A DNA stretch of 48,029 nt from positions 1-48,029 of the forward strand of contig NZ_JAQTXM010000010.1 of the NCBI RefSeq assembly GCF_028688795.1, given 5' to 3'. Position 1 is the first letter of the stretch. Each line of letters starts with the position of its first letter. Shown piece after piece: positions 34,238 through 43,530 of this stretch. Position numbers and translations under genes: made by a program. The notes under the pieces were generated by a model. The model saw only the letters and a program-made list of their open reading frames with translations, made no database searches and was not told the DNA's origin. The DNA comes from Rhodoferax sp. GTDB taxonomy: Bacteria > Pseudomonadota > Gammaproteobacteria > Burkholderiales > Burkholderiaceae_C.

Positions 34238-35665
34238 TCAAGTTTGTCGTGAGGCACGAAGCTGGAGCAGCTGGGGCGCAAACAACACCGTTGATGCTAG
34301 CGCATAGGCAAACATCCCCACCGCGGTGCCCATCAACAATCCAACCAGGCTAACCTGCACGCCCCACCATGCGATAACCACTGCCATGACCACCGTGGCC
34401 AATAGCACTTTGCCTGTTTCCAGCCAAGGCCAGCGAAAACCCTGCCTAGTATGGGCCCAATACATGCTCAGCCCCAGCGTCAAAAACGAGCCCAAAGCCT
34501 GCCCAATAACCGCCCCGTGCAAACCATAAAAGAACAAACCAAACAGTGACGCCAGGACACACGCCACAATTTCAACCACATCAATGATGGCCACCATTTT
34601 GAGCCGCCGTTCCAGCACCATGAACTGGTCGGTGACGTGCATGTGCAGGTTGCGCAACGTGCCAGCCAATACCGACAACCCAAGCAATTCAATGGTGGTT
34701 TGACGGTATTCAGCAGCCACGGCCAACGACACCAAGGCCGGACCAAGCAATTGCAACGCCGCCGTAACGGGCACCAGCACGGCCAGCATCAGCACGGCAT
34801 TGACCCGCAATTGAGCAACGGCTTCGTCACGTCGGCCTTCGTTGAGCAAGCGTGCCGCCAGCGGAAAAGCGGCAGTGGCCACCAGCATGCTGGCGACAGC
34901 CGCACAGCGTCGGCCCAACGACCATCCCACAATCATCAAGCCCAGCGCTGCCGCACCCGACTGCCATTGCACCAAGTAGCGAATGTAGTTCTCAGCCACC
35001 CAGCCCAACACCCCCAAGCCCAAGACTGGCCCACCAAAACTGAGTGCCGCTCGCAGCAATTGAGAATCAGGCCTGGCAAACCGCCAATGCATGCCAAGCA
35101 TCGGCAAAGCCAGCAAAGTGCCAAGGGCCTGAGCAGCGGCATAAGAAGCCAAAAGCACCAACGCCGAAGCCTCCACATATTGAAATGCCAGCCAGCCCAA
35201 GCCCAGCCCCCCCAAGGGGCCAGCCACTTGCAACAAGCTGTAGGCAAGAAAAGCCGACTGGGCGCGGGCGCGCTCGCCATAGTGGGTATTGACTGCCCGG
35301 GTAGCAAAAAACAGACCAATAACCAGGCTTGAGAGCCACAGCGACCGACCGTCGTGCAGACTCCAGGCGGTGAACACGGCAATCGCCATGGCACCGATCA
35401 AACTCACGGCAACCACGGCGTTTTCTGCGCCAAGGTAACGCTGGCGGGCGACCACATCCGAATCAGGCGGCAAGTAGCGCAGTGCGTAGACCGAAAACCA
35501 CCCCAGGCAGACGGTGAAGGCAATTTCTTGCGTGACACTCACCAAGGTAAACAGACCCATTTCGGACGGTACCAGCCAATGCGTCCACAGGATCATGGAC
35601 ACCAGTTGCGCGGCCGGTGACAGCAGTTGAGCCGGCAGGTATTTGAGGGTGTGACTGATCAGCAT
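34238..35665 (-). CDS. polysaccharide flippase, Wzx-like
   Basis: A 475-residue integral membrane protein with about 12-14 hydrophobic segments, of the polysaccharide-exporter (Wzx/MOP) type. The N-terminal segment starts LISHTLKYLPAQLLSPAAQLVSM, and a positively charged mid-loop (WSLGRRCAAVASMLVATAAFPLAARLL) is typical. It would flip the lipid-linked repeat unit across the inner membrane. It overlaps the preceding glycosyltransferase gene by a few bases and ends the minus-strand operon, converging on the acyltransferase gene. Confidence 0.85.
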   Translation of the reverse strand: MLISHTLKYLPAQLLSPAAQLVSMILWTHWLVPSEMGLFTLVSVTQEIAFTVCLGWFSVYALRYLPPDSDVVARQRYLGAENAVVAVSLIGAMAIAVFTAWSLHDGRSLWLSSLVIGLFFATRAVNTHYGERARAQSAFLAYSLLQVAGPLGGLGLGWLAFQYVEASALVLLASYAAAQALGTLLALPMLGMHWRFARPDSQLLRAALSFGGPVLGLGVLGWVAENYIRYLVQWQSGAAALGLMIVGWSLGRRCAAVASMLVATAAFPLAARLLNEGRRDEAVAQLRVNAVLMLAVLVPVTAALQLLGPALVSLAVAAEYRQTTIELLGLSVLAGTLRNLHMHVTDQFMVLERRLKMVAIIDVVEIVACVLASLFGLFFYGLHGAVIGQALGSFLTLGLSMYWAHTRQGFRWPWLETGKVLLATVVMAVVIAWWGVQVSLVGLLMGTAVGMFAYALASTVLFAPQLLQLRASRQT

Positions 35666-38415
35666 GCTGCAGTTCCTGACTGGCGGCGTTTGAACACGTC
35701 AATGTAGCGTGCACAAGCGGCCGTCTGGGTATAACCAACTGCTGCCGCGCGCGCCCCAGGTGTTGGCACAGGGTTTGCCAGCACGTCGGCAATGGCAATC
35801 GCCATCGCTGCGACATCGCCAACAGGCACCAGCGTTCCCAGTCGACCACCCTCAAGGATTTCACGCGGCCCCACCGGGCAGTCGGTGCTGACCACAGGCG
35901 TACCACAAGCCATGGCCTCAACCAGCACATTGCCAAAACCTTCGTATTGCGAAGCCAACACAAACACCGCCGCATGGCGCATCCAGGCCAATGGCGTTGC
36001 AGTGCGTCCAGGCAGGCGCACAACGTCACTGAGTTCAAGTTCCGCCACCAATGATTCGAGCCGCTGGCGATCAGGCCCCTCACCAGCCAACAATAACCTT
36101 GCTGAAGGGTGATAACGATGAATCTTCGCAAACGCGTGCACCAAAGTCACCAAGCCTTTTTCAGGGCTCAAGCGCCCCACGCTCAACACCACTTGCAGGG
36201 ATTCATCTCTGAGCCAATGATCGGTAGGCGGCAGCGCCATCTCGGCTTCATAGTTCGCTGACAGCACCGGGTTACTGATGACCTGCGGGGCCACGCTCGG
36301 CCCCAACAGGTGCTGCAAATCATCACGCACGCCGCCTGACACCGCAACCACCGCATGCGCCCGCCGATAGGCCCACCTCACCAAGGGCGGAAGTAAGCGG
36401 TAGCGCAAAGTGCCCTGCTGTTCAATCTGCAATGACAAAGGTGCATGCTCGGTGACCACACAGGCGCAGTCCTCCCGCGACAAGACCCTGGAGGCAACTG
36501 CCGCCACGTTGGTGTGCGGAAATGCACTCAATAAAAAATCAGGCCGGCGTTGGCGCAACAACTTCGCCAATTGCCATACGGCCGCCACAGTGCCTCCACA
36601 GCTCAAGTCAAACAGGGTGACGTTTTTGGATACTTCCAACTCGGAACCAGCTAATGAATTTACCACCAGGTCGACCTGCAAGCCCGCGGCGGCAAAGCCT
36701 TCAGCCAGGCGCAACATGGAAATTTCACCTCCACCTGTGCGCAGGTTGGGCACATAGACGAGCACATGACATGTCGCAGTCTGATCACCGGCCCCACCAA
36801 AGTGAGGTGACATGCCCGTCACTCGCTTGGGTGCCAGGCGATGGCACAGGTTGCGCCACAACGCAATCAGGTTGATGCCGTGACGCTTGCCGTCCACCAG
36901 CGTGCGTTCACCCCAGGCGTTCAGCGTGTGCAAGCCATGCGGGCATGGGCCCTGCAGATCTGGCATCAAGGTGCGCACAAAAACCTCACTGAATGTGAGT
37001 GGCGTGAGTTCGGTGATCCGGTGGATCACCACGGCCGCCCCATAGGTCTGCAAGCAGTCTTGTGCTGGGCGATAAAGGTTACCGTTGTGCTGAAAGACAC
37101 CCCCAGCCATGCGGGCACCGGCAATATCGACCTTGACCGGGTTATTGGCATGGGGCAACCATGGACCCTCAAGCTGATCAGCGTAGGCCAAACAAAGGTT
37201 GTCAAAATTGCCCATGTCAACATTGGTGTAAGCCAGCCAAAAGCGCCCCTCCCAGACAAACAAGGCCGGGTCTGCGGCAGCCACATCCTGCAAAAGTACG
37301 AACAACGGGTGCCAAAGACCAGCAGCGTCCACCTCATACAGCAGACATTCACGAGAAGCGATCGTTTCGGCAACACCCAACCGTCTGCCACTGATCTCGA
37401 AAACGTTTGGAAACGAGACGTGCTCACCGCAGTGGACGGGCAGGCGAACGCGCTGACAAACATGGTCCATCGCATCAAGGCGCAACACCTCAAGCGTGCC
37501 TACGCCGGTGTGCTCATCAAAAAACTCGCAAACGAAACGGTCAGGCTCACCAGGTAGTCCAAAGGGGTCGGCCCAGTAGCCTTTTGCAGCTTCCTGGGTC
37601 AACCAACGCACGGGTGGCATTGGCGAATTGTTAAGCAAGGTATGAATCGGTGCGTTGATCACACCAACGCGCCAATATTCACTAAACAGACGCGCCTTCT
37701 GTCGGTTCAAAAATGCACTTGCACGGCCTTTCAGACCGGCCCACAAGGGGTATGGCACGGGCAGAGTCGGCGTCGTACCATCCTTGAGCAGACCCTTAGG
37801 GCAAGCTACACGCCGCCCGGACTGTTGCGCCGCCCCAACCGTCAAATCCTGCGCCGCTTGCTGAACCAACCGCAGCACGGCATGCGGCAAGGCTTCCAGT
37901 GCACGCCCATAGTCTGCAGTGGTGCCCAGACGCAGACTGCACTGCGAAATACATTGGCCATCCAGCGATGACACTTGGTTAAGCATCAAATGCAAACCCC
38001 TGCCACCGCAGATCGCCGCCAGCAAGGGGAATTGCGGACAAAGCGGCAGGCCAAGCCCGTCTGTGAGGGTCCACTGAAGAGCTACCGAATTTTGCGTTTT
38101 TGGCGCCCACAGACCGACATCCAGTGCCAGAGTGGCATCACACCCCCCGCTAGCCCGAGCCTGCCAAACCGCCAAGCGTTGGTTTGCAGCACGATCAGGG
38201 GTCCAGGGCGCCAGCGCCCGAATGCGGGCTCGCCAAAGTCTGGAAAACCAGGACATGTCAGGCGGGGCTATTTGGGCTGGTAGCCGTGCCACTTGCAGCA
38301 CCACACCGTCCAAATCGTCCAGATCAAGCAGCAGCTTGCCAATCCATTGCGGTATGTCACCCGGCCGCAAAAGAACACAAAGGCGCAGAACGCCAGACGC
38401 AAAAGGAAGCGGCAT
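35659..38415 (-). CDS. beta-propeller (GINT1-N-like) and GT4 glycosyltransferase fusion
   Basis: A 918-residue protein in three parts. Residues about 1-230 are unassigned. Residues about 245-510 look like the propeller domain shared by bacterial exopolysaccharide proteins and the N-terminus of plant GINT1 (YWADPFGLPGEPDRFVCEFF, HVSFPNVFEISGRRL, DPALFVWEGRFWLAYTN). Residues about 560-915 are a GT4 glycosyltransferase (PNLRTGGGEISMLRLAEGF, VLSVGRLSPEKGL, EGFGNVLVEAMACGTPVVS). The start is the ATG at 38415, which overlaps the previous stop as TGATG. It probably adds a sugar to the repeat unit; the role of the propeller is unknown. Confidence 0.8.
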   Translation of the reverse strand: MPLPFASGVLRLCVLLRPGDIPQWIGKLLLDLDDLDGVVLQVARLPAQIAPPDMSWFSRLWRARIRALAPWTPDRAANQRLAVWQARASGGCDATLALDVGLWAPKTQNSVALQWTLTDGLGLPLCPQFPLLAAICGGRGLHLMLNQVSSLDGQCISQCSLRLGTTADYGRALEALPHAVLRLVQQAAQDLTVGAAQQSGRRVACPKGLLKDGTTPTLPVPYPLWAGLKGRASAFLNRQKARLFSEYWRVGVINAPIHTLLNNSPMPPVRWLTQEAAKGYWADPFGLPGEPDRFVCEFFDEHTGVGTLEVLRLDAMDHVCQRVRLPVHCGEHVSFPNVFEISGRRLGVAETIASRECLLYEVDAAGLWHPLFVLLQDVAAADPALFVWEGRFWLAYTNVDMGNFDNLCLAYADQLEGPWLPHANNPVKVDIAGARMAGGVFQHNGNLYRPAQDCLQTYGAAVVIHRITELTPLTFSEVFVRTLMPDLQGPCPHGLHTLNAWGERTLVDGKRHGINLIALWRNLCHRLAPKRVTGMSPHFGGAGDQTATCHVLVYVPNLRTGGGEISMLRLAEGFAAAGLQVDLVVNSLAGSELEVSKNVTLFDLSCGGTVAAVWQLAKLLRQRRPDFLLSAFPHTNVAAVASRVLSREDCACVVTEHAPLSLQIEQQGTLRYRLLPPLVRWAYRRAHAVVAVSGGVRDDLQHLLGPSVAPQVISNPVLSANYEAEMALPPTDHWLRDESLQVVLSVGRLSPEKGLVTLVHAFAKIHRYHPSARLLLAGEGPDRQRLESLVAELELSDVVRLPGRTATPLAWMRHAAVFVLASQYEGFGNVLVEAMACGTPVVSTDCPVGPREILEGGRLGTLVPVGDVAAMAIAIADVLANPVPTPGARAAAVGYTQTAACARYIDVFKRRQSGTAAC

Positions 38416-39017
38416 CAAAGCCAACGGTAGACCCGCTTTGGCAAGTAAAACCGTCGCCGGTTTAGCACGGTGCCGAGCACCGTTGCTTTCACCGCATGCA
38501 AACTGGCAATCAAATTTTCTGCCACGGGAGCACGGGTCTTTTCAGCCTCAATCACCACCACCACGCCGTCGCAATGCGGGGCGGTCATCAAACCCAAGCG
38601 GGACACCGACGCTGCGGGTAAGTCCAGCACCACTTCATCAAAGCGACTGCGAAGGTCTTGCCAGAGACTGTCAACAGCCAACAACTCCCACAACACATCA
38701 CCTGCTTTCGGTCCGCCAAGAGAGCCAAAAAAGCCACTGCCGGCCAGTGGCTGCAAACAAGGCTCAAGGGCCTGACCCGCCACCAATGCGGGCAGTACGC
38801 CAGGAGTTGAAGGTCCTTGTTCCGAGGCACTTAGCAGCAACACACGCCTGCGCAGGTGTGAAATCACCGTGGTGGCGTAAGCCCGCGCGAGCGTGCTCGT
38901 ACCCTCCCCGCTGCCACTGGCAATGAAACCAATGATTCGACCGCCTGGTTGATTCAACTGGGCATCGACGCGAGTTACCAAATCTTCAATCTGACGTAGT
39001 TCAAGGCTTGTAGTCAT
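38415..39017 (-). CDS. degenerate BY-kinase-like ATPase (CpsD/Wzc C-domain type)
   Basis: A 200-residue protein of the CpsD/CapB fold. The P-loop region reads GFIASGSGEGTSTLARAYA: the Walker A lysine is Thr40. The Walker A' segment LLLSASEQG (about 60-68) lacks the usual aspartates, while the Walker B-like VVLDLPAA is kept. The usual tyrosine cluster is reduced to two Tyr near the C-terminus (FYLPKRVYRWL). It probably no longer hydrolyses ATP normally and may act as a structural partner of the co-polymerase. The start is the ATG at 39017, overlapping the end of the previous gene. Confidence 0.75.
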   Translation of the reverse strand: MTTSLELRQIEDLVTRVDAQLNQPGGRIIGFIASGSGEGTSTLARAYATTVISHLRRRVLLLSASEQGPSTPGVLPALVAGQALEPCLQPLAGSGFFGSLGGPKAGDVLWELLAVDSLWQDLRSRFDEVVLDLPAASVSRLGLMTAPHCDGVVVVIEAEKTRAPVAENLIASLHAVKATVLGTVLNRRRFYLPKRVYRWL

Positions 39018-41064
39018 GGTCTTTTTGAATATCAGGAGTAGGAATGATCTGCAGGCGACGAGCCACATGGCACAAGGCCTCCCAAGCACTCATCATCAGA
39101 AAAATGGAGTTGGAAAACAGGTAGCGACGCCATAGGCGCCGCGGATTTGACATCAGGCGGTGCAGCCACTCCAGACCGTAGTCACTCATCCAGTTCGGAG
39201 CCCGAGCAGAAATACCTGCATGAAAATCAAAAGCCGCCCCCACACCCAACATCACGGCGGGTACGCGGCCACGGTGTGTCGCCAGCCAATACTCTTGTTT
39301 GGGACAGCCCAGGCCGACAAACAGCAGGCCAACTCCGGCACGGGAGATGTCACCACAAACGGCAACGTCTTCAGCCGCAGTCAAATCCCGAAACGGCGGA
39401 GAATGCGCATAGGCAATCTCCAGTTTTGGAAAAGCGGCATGCAGCTTAGTGCTCAGCGTGGCCAGCGTTTGCTCACTGGAGCCGTACAGCCCAATCTTGA
39501 CGCCATGTGCCTGAGCCTCGCCACACAGTCGCCACATCGTCCCCGGGCCATCTACCCGCTGCTGCGTGGGATTGCTTTTTTTTCGCAGCGTCCAGGCAAC
39601 CGGTGCACCGTCCGGCGCTGCCAAGTCAGCGCTAAGCAGAGCCATCCGGTGGCGTTCATCAAACCGCGCAGCAACGACCGAGTGCACATTACAAAAACAC
39701 ACGGTTCGCGACTCTTGCGCGCTTGCCCAGGACATCAAACGCGCACTGACCGCGGCCGGGTCAAGCACGTCGATTGGCACACCAACCACCAAACTGCGCT
39801 GACGTGCTGGCAAATCAACAGCAGGCCTTGCCTGCACACCCATTCGTACGTGTGCGTATGCCTCGCCCAAGGCACGGTAATTGGCATAGGCTTGAATTAA
39901 AACTTTGCCAGGCTGGTAGGCCTCGACTGCTGCTTGGGTTGGCGCGCCGCGCCACTGATTGGCATGATCGAGCACATCGGCAAGGGCAACTGCCAATGCA
40001 TCTTCGCTGCGTGAATTCGCAATTGCGCCATTCACACCCGGCAGCACAACGCGGCGCACCTCGCCGACATCAGTGACAGCAGCCGGCAGGCCACACCCCA
40101 GAGCTTCCAGCAGGGCCATGGGCATGCCTTCATAAGCCGACGAAAGAGCATAGACATCAGCGGCCCTTAGCAAATCAGCGATTTCTGCTGGCGGGCGCAA
40201 GCCAACAAAATGCACAAAAGCAGTCAAACCCACTGTGGCAACATCGCGCATCAAATCTGCCCGCAACACGCCGTCGCCCACAACCAACCAAGCGACAGGA
40301 CGTCCTTGCGCACGAAGCCGGGCAAAGGCGGCCAGCATCAACATCGGGTCTTTTTGGATGTCCAGCCGACCCACCGTAACAATCCATTGCGACTGCTCAT
40401 CCAACTGGTAAGCCTGTGAGGCGCGCTGCCGAAGCACCTGACGCGCATCGTCATCGACACAATTAAACACATCGGCATCCACCCAGGTCGGGATGAAACG
40501 AATGTTTTTGGCCTGCAAAGGAAAGCGTTCGCGAAGGGTTTGCACACCTGATTCACGAACACACCATGCGCTTGCAAAACTCTCAAACGCAAGCCGTTCG
40601 ATGGTTTTGTAAACAGCTGGCAAGCGTTTCCACAAATTGTCAGAATGGGTCGACTCAATGGTACTCGGATCGTTATGGAAATAAGCGTTTTTGGGCCGCT
40701 GGTCGGACATGAACAACAAACTGGGTTCAGGCCGATGAAAGTCAAACACATCAAAACCGCTGTACAACGCAGCACGATGCCACCAGGTGCCTAAGGAAAA
40801 CCGTACCGACAGAGGGACTCTGCTGCGCCCGCCAGCGTTACCAACCGTCACGACGGGAAAAAATTTGAAATTGCGTTCACCCAAGCGGCACTGGGTCCAG
40901 CGTCCCGCTGGGCGGGCTTGCGGGTCAGTGGTCATGCCAACCAGGCTAAATTCAAGGTCAGGCGGTGCCCATTTGATCAGCCCACGCAGGAAGGTGTCTA
41001 TCCCGCCCGGAACAACCCCCATCGGGTCTGCTGGATAAAAAATACGCACGTGCACCGTGGTCAT
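39001..41064 (-). CDS. GT4 - WecG/TagA/CpsF (GT26) glycosyltransferase fusion
   Basis: A 687-residue two-enzyme protein. Residues about 1-395 are a GT4 transferase (VVPGGIDTFLRGLI, IVTVGRLDIQKDPMLMLAAF, SAYEGMPMALLEALGCGLP). Residues about 420-660 are a GT26 domain (NVHSVVAARFDERHRMAL, APDGAPVAW, GLGCPKQEYWLATH, GVGAAFDFHAG, GLEWLHRLMSNPRRLWRRYL). These families are normally separate proteins, and fusion suggests two consecutive sugar additions. The start is the ATG at 41064, overlapping the previous stop as ATGA. Confidence 0.9.
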   Translation of the reverse strand: MTTVHVRIFYPADPMGVVPGGIDTFLRGLIKWAPPDLEFSLVGMTTDPQARPAGRWTQCRLGERNFKFFPVVTVGNAGGRSRVPLSVRFSLGTWWHRAALYSGFDVFDFHRPEPSLLFMSDQRPKNAYFHNDPSTIESTHSDNLWKRLPAVYKTIERLAFESFASAWCVRESGVQTLRERFPLQAKNIRFIPTWVDADVFNCVDDDARQVLRQRASQAYQLDEQSQWIVTVGRLDIQKDPMLMLAAFARLRAQGRPVAWLVVGDGVLRADLMRDVATVGLTAFVHFVGLRPPAEIADLLRAADVYALSSAYEGMPMALLEALGCGLPAAVTDVGEVRRVVLPGVNGAIANSRSEDALAVALADVLDHANQWRGAPTQAAVEAYQPGKVLIQAYANYRALGEAYAHVRMGVQARPAVDLPARQRSLVVGVPIDVLDPAAVSARLMSWASAQESRTVCFCNVHSVVAARFDERHRMALLSADLAAPDGAPVAWTLRKKSNPTQQRVDGPGTMWRLCGEAQAHGVKIGLYGSSEQTLATLSTKLHAAFPKLEIAYAHSPPFRDLTAAEDVAVCGDISRAGVGLLFVGLGCPKQEYWLATHRGRVPAVMLGVGAAFDFHAGISARAPNWMSDYGLEWLHRLMSNPRRLWRRYLFSNSIFLMMSAWEALCHVARRLQIIPTPDIQKDHDYKP

Positions 41065-42338
41065 CGCACACTCCAAATTTGTCTGTTGGAGGTGACTGGG
41101 CGAAACGCCACCCCACCCAAAATAACCAGCACCAGTAACATCAATGACACCGTCTTGGAAGCCAAGGTATTGGCAGTGGACGCCACCAGCAAATAAAGCA
41201 ATACTGCAATGCGCATAGGCGGCGTGGCGGCTCTAAGCAAGACAAGCATCAAACAGGTGAGTCCAATCAGGAAGGGAACAAAGCCAATCACGCCGAATTG
41301 CATGAACAGGTAAATCCAGAAGTTCTCGATCGCTTCGTAGTTTGGGTCAAGCCCCATCCGCAGCGAGATGTGGTCAATCTGGGCTGGGGCGACGCCCATC
41401 CACAGGTCAATATCAGACAAATAGCCAAAGGCATCCCAGACGCGCATTCGCACGCTGGCACTGGAGTCGATCTTCAAATTGTTGAAAATTCGGCTGCCCA
41501 GGCCGGTCGCGGCAACAACCCCGATCATGCTGGTGAGCGCCAGCATCAAAGCTAGGCTTCCGCCCGTAAGTTGCAGGTAACTGACGCGACCACGCACCAC
41601 ACTGACCAAGACACGCCAGGCGGCGTAAGCGCCATACAGCAACACCGCAAGGACAACGCTGGTTCGCCCACCAAAAGCCAGCAGCGAGAGCATCAAAGTG
41701 CCGACAAAGACCAGCTTCCAGAATCTTGACCATGGCAGCAAAGTCACCGCAGGCAACAGCGCTGCGGTGATCAAGGCGTTGTGCAAAGGGTGACCGAGAA
41801 ATGCTGACGCACGAAAGTACTCCTCGGCAACGATGTCACTGCGCCCCACATGCAAGGGGGTAAGCCGCTGGGGCGTCAGCGCCTCGCCAACGGCAAGCAG
41901 CGCATTGCAAGCCAGCAACACCAGCACCATCTGAACGATTTGGCGCTGTCGGCGGGCATCCAGCAAATCCAGCGTGAACGCCACGATTGCAGGTGTCCAA
42001 AGTGACTCGATGATGAATGCCGCACCCGATGTGCCGTGACGAAAGACCGCCCACACAAACACACCCAACATGCAGGCCAGGTAGGCCGTCAGGAGCGGCT
42101 GACGCGAAAATTGATTGCCAAGTACCCGGAGCGGATTCCCATGACTGGACAGTGCCGTGAACCAGGCCAAAAAAAGGCAATAGGTCCCAGGATGCAGTTT
42201 TGCAATCGCTGGCCCATAAGGCGCGTCGTAGGGAATACCCAGCCGCAGCAACATCGATGCAGACAAAAGCATGTACGCCGACACCGCTGTCACCAGCAGC
42301 ACCCAGGCCATCGTTCGAGAGGGGGATTCGGCTCGCAC
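41061..42338 (-). CDS. polysaccharide polymerase, Wzy/O-antigen ligase-like
   Basis: A 425-residue membrane protein with about 10-12 hydrophobic segments and a periplasmic loop region (NLKIDSSASVRMRVWDAFGYL, then LDPNYEAIENFWIYLFMQFG) characteristic of Wzy/WaaL-like and VpsF-type proteins. It would polymerise repeat units in the periplasm. The start is probably the GTG at 42338, near an AGGA; the ATG nine codons later is an alternative. It lies between the GH5 gene and the GT fusion with almost no spacer. Confidence 0.82.
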   Translation of the reverse strand: MRAESPSRTMAWVLLVTAVSAYMLLSASMLLRLGIPYDAPYGPAIAKLHPGTYCLFLAWFTALSSHGNPLRVLGNQFSRQPLLTAYLACMLGVFVWAVFRHGTSGAAFIIESLWTPAIVAFTLDLLDARRQRQIVQMVLVLLACNALLAVGEALTPQRLTPLHVGRSDIVAEEYFRASAFLGHPLHNALITAALLPAVTLLPWSRFWKLVFVGTLMLSLLAFGGRTSVVLAVLLYGAYAAWRVLVSVVRGRVSYLQLTGGSLALMLALTSMIGVVAATGLGSRIFNNLKIDSSASVRMRVWDAFGYLSDIDLWMGVAPAQIDHISLRMGLDPNYEAIENFWIYLFMQFGVIGFVPFLIGLTCLMLVLLRAATPPMRIAVLLYLLVASTANTLASKTVSLMLLVLVILGGVAFRPVTSNRQIWSVR

Positions 42339-42348
42339 GTTCCTGCCT

Positions 42349-43530
42349 TCAGCGACCAGCGCTCTTCAAACCAAGTGCACGTGCAGCTTCTGGCTCCAGC
42401 GTGCGCATGCCGGTCTTGTTGAGCTGTGTTGACTCTACTGCAATGCCAAAAATATCGGTGTAGTCCCAAAGGGTCCAGCCTATGCCATTGGCTTCGAGGG
42501 CACTGCGAACGTCATTGATCCAACGGTAGCGCGATGGCACATCGACATTGGCGCGAATGGCGCCAAACTCGTTACAAAACACCCGAACGCCATGGCTTTT
42601 TGCATATTGCCCGGCTGCATCGATGTCAGTAAGGATACGTTGCGGACCCCAATCCTCATTGATGTACTGCGCCATCTCCTTGGCGGCCCTGGGGTGCGGC
42701 TGGTTCAGTCGGGCCGGCGCTGCAGCCTGAAACTGCGACGGATACCGCACGCCACGGTACAGGCCAGCGGTGGTGTAGCGGGTGTCGAGCCAATGGGCCC
42801 CTTGGTGGGTAAACAGAAAAGGATCGTAGTAATGAAAGACATATCCTACCGCTGGGTCTTGGACCAAAGGCTGGCGAACCAGCCCTTTCAAGCTCCCCCC
42901 TTCATTGCCACTGAGGAGCACCAAGTGTCGCGGTGCATGGGCGCGCAGAGCCTGCAACAAACGCCGTCGCAGTCCAGGCCAGCGCGACGCATGCCAACCG
43001 TAATATTGCGGCTCGTTGAAGAGCTCAAATGCAACGCGCGCCGCTGGCAGGTCAGCAAACGCGCGCGCCAATTGAGACCAAAGGTTTACCAAAGCTTCTT
43101 CAGCTGCCGTGTTGTTTTCGATGTGCTGCTTGGTAGCAGGCTCCAGGTGCAAGTCGACCACGACGTCTAAGCCAGCAACCAGTGCTTGCTCAATGGCCAG
43201 CCGCAAAGCGGGCAAGAAGCGCAGCATTGAACCGGGCTCAGCACGCCAACCGCCTACGACGGGGTCGACCGGGATGCGCACATGATCCAGACCCAATTGC
43301 TGAAGCATGCGCAGTTCATTCAAAGCAACAGCTTGCCCCTGCTCGTATTCAAACCAGTGCGTAAGGTTGATACCGCGTTGCAACTTCGGCACAGCAGGAG
43401 CCGTTTCGGCCAATGTCGCAACCCCCGAAAGTGCACCCACCAGTGCAGTGCTTGCGCCGGCAAGACAACGCAAGGCAGCTCGGCGGTCAACACTTTGTTT
43501 GACGCGCCAGAACGGGTGGGTAGAAATCAC
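42349..43530 (-). CDS. glycoside hydrolase family 5 protein, exported
   Basis: A 393-residue protein. The N-terminus has a twin-arginine-like signal (DRRAALRCLAGASTALVGAL, cleavage near residue 42). The TIM-barrel GH5 motifs follow: HVRIPVD (83-89), VVVDLHLEP, acid/base Glu173 in FELFNEP, HYYDPFLFTHQGA, and nucleophile Glu321 in VFCNEFG. It is a predicted endo-glycanase acting in the periplasm on the polymer, for trimming or release. Its presence between co-polymerase and polymerase genes supports a role in polysaccharide maturation. Confidence 0.9.
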   Translation of the reverse strand: MISTHPFWRVKQSVDRRAALRCLAGASTALVGALSGVATLAETAPAVPKLQRGINLTHWFEYEQGQAVALNELRMLQQLGLDHVRIPVDPVVGGWRAEPGSMLRFLPALRLAIEQALVAGLDVVVDLHLEPATKQHIENNTAAEEALVNLWSQLARAFADLPAARVAFELFNEPQYYGWHASRWPGLRRRLLQALRAHAPRHLVLLSGNEGGSLKGLVRQPLVQDPAVGYVFHYYDPFLFTHQGAHWLDTRYTTAGLYRGVRYPSQFQAAAPARLNQPHPRAAKEMAQYINEDWGPQRILTDIDAAGQYAKSHGVRVFCNEFGAIRANVDVPSRYRWINDVRSALEANGIGWTLWDYTDIFGIAVESTQLNKTGMRTLEPEAARALGLKSAGR

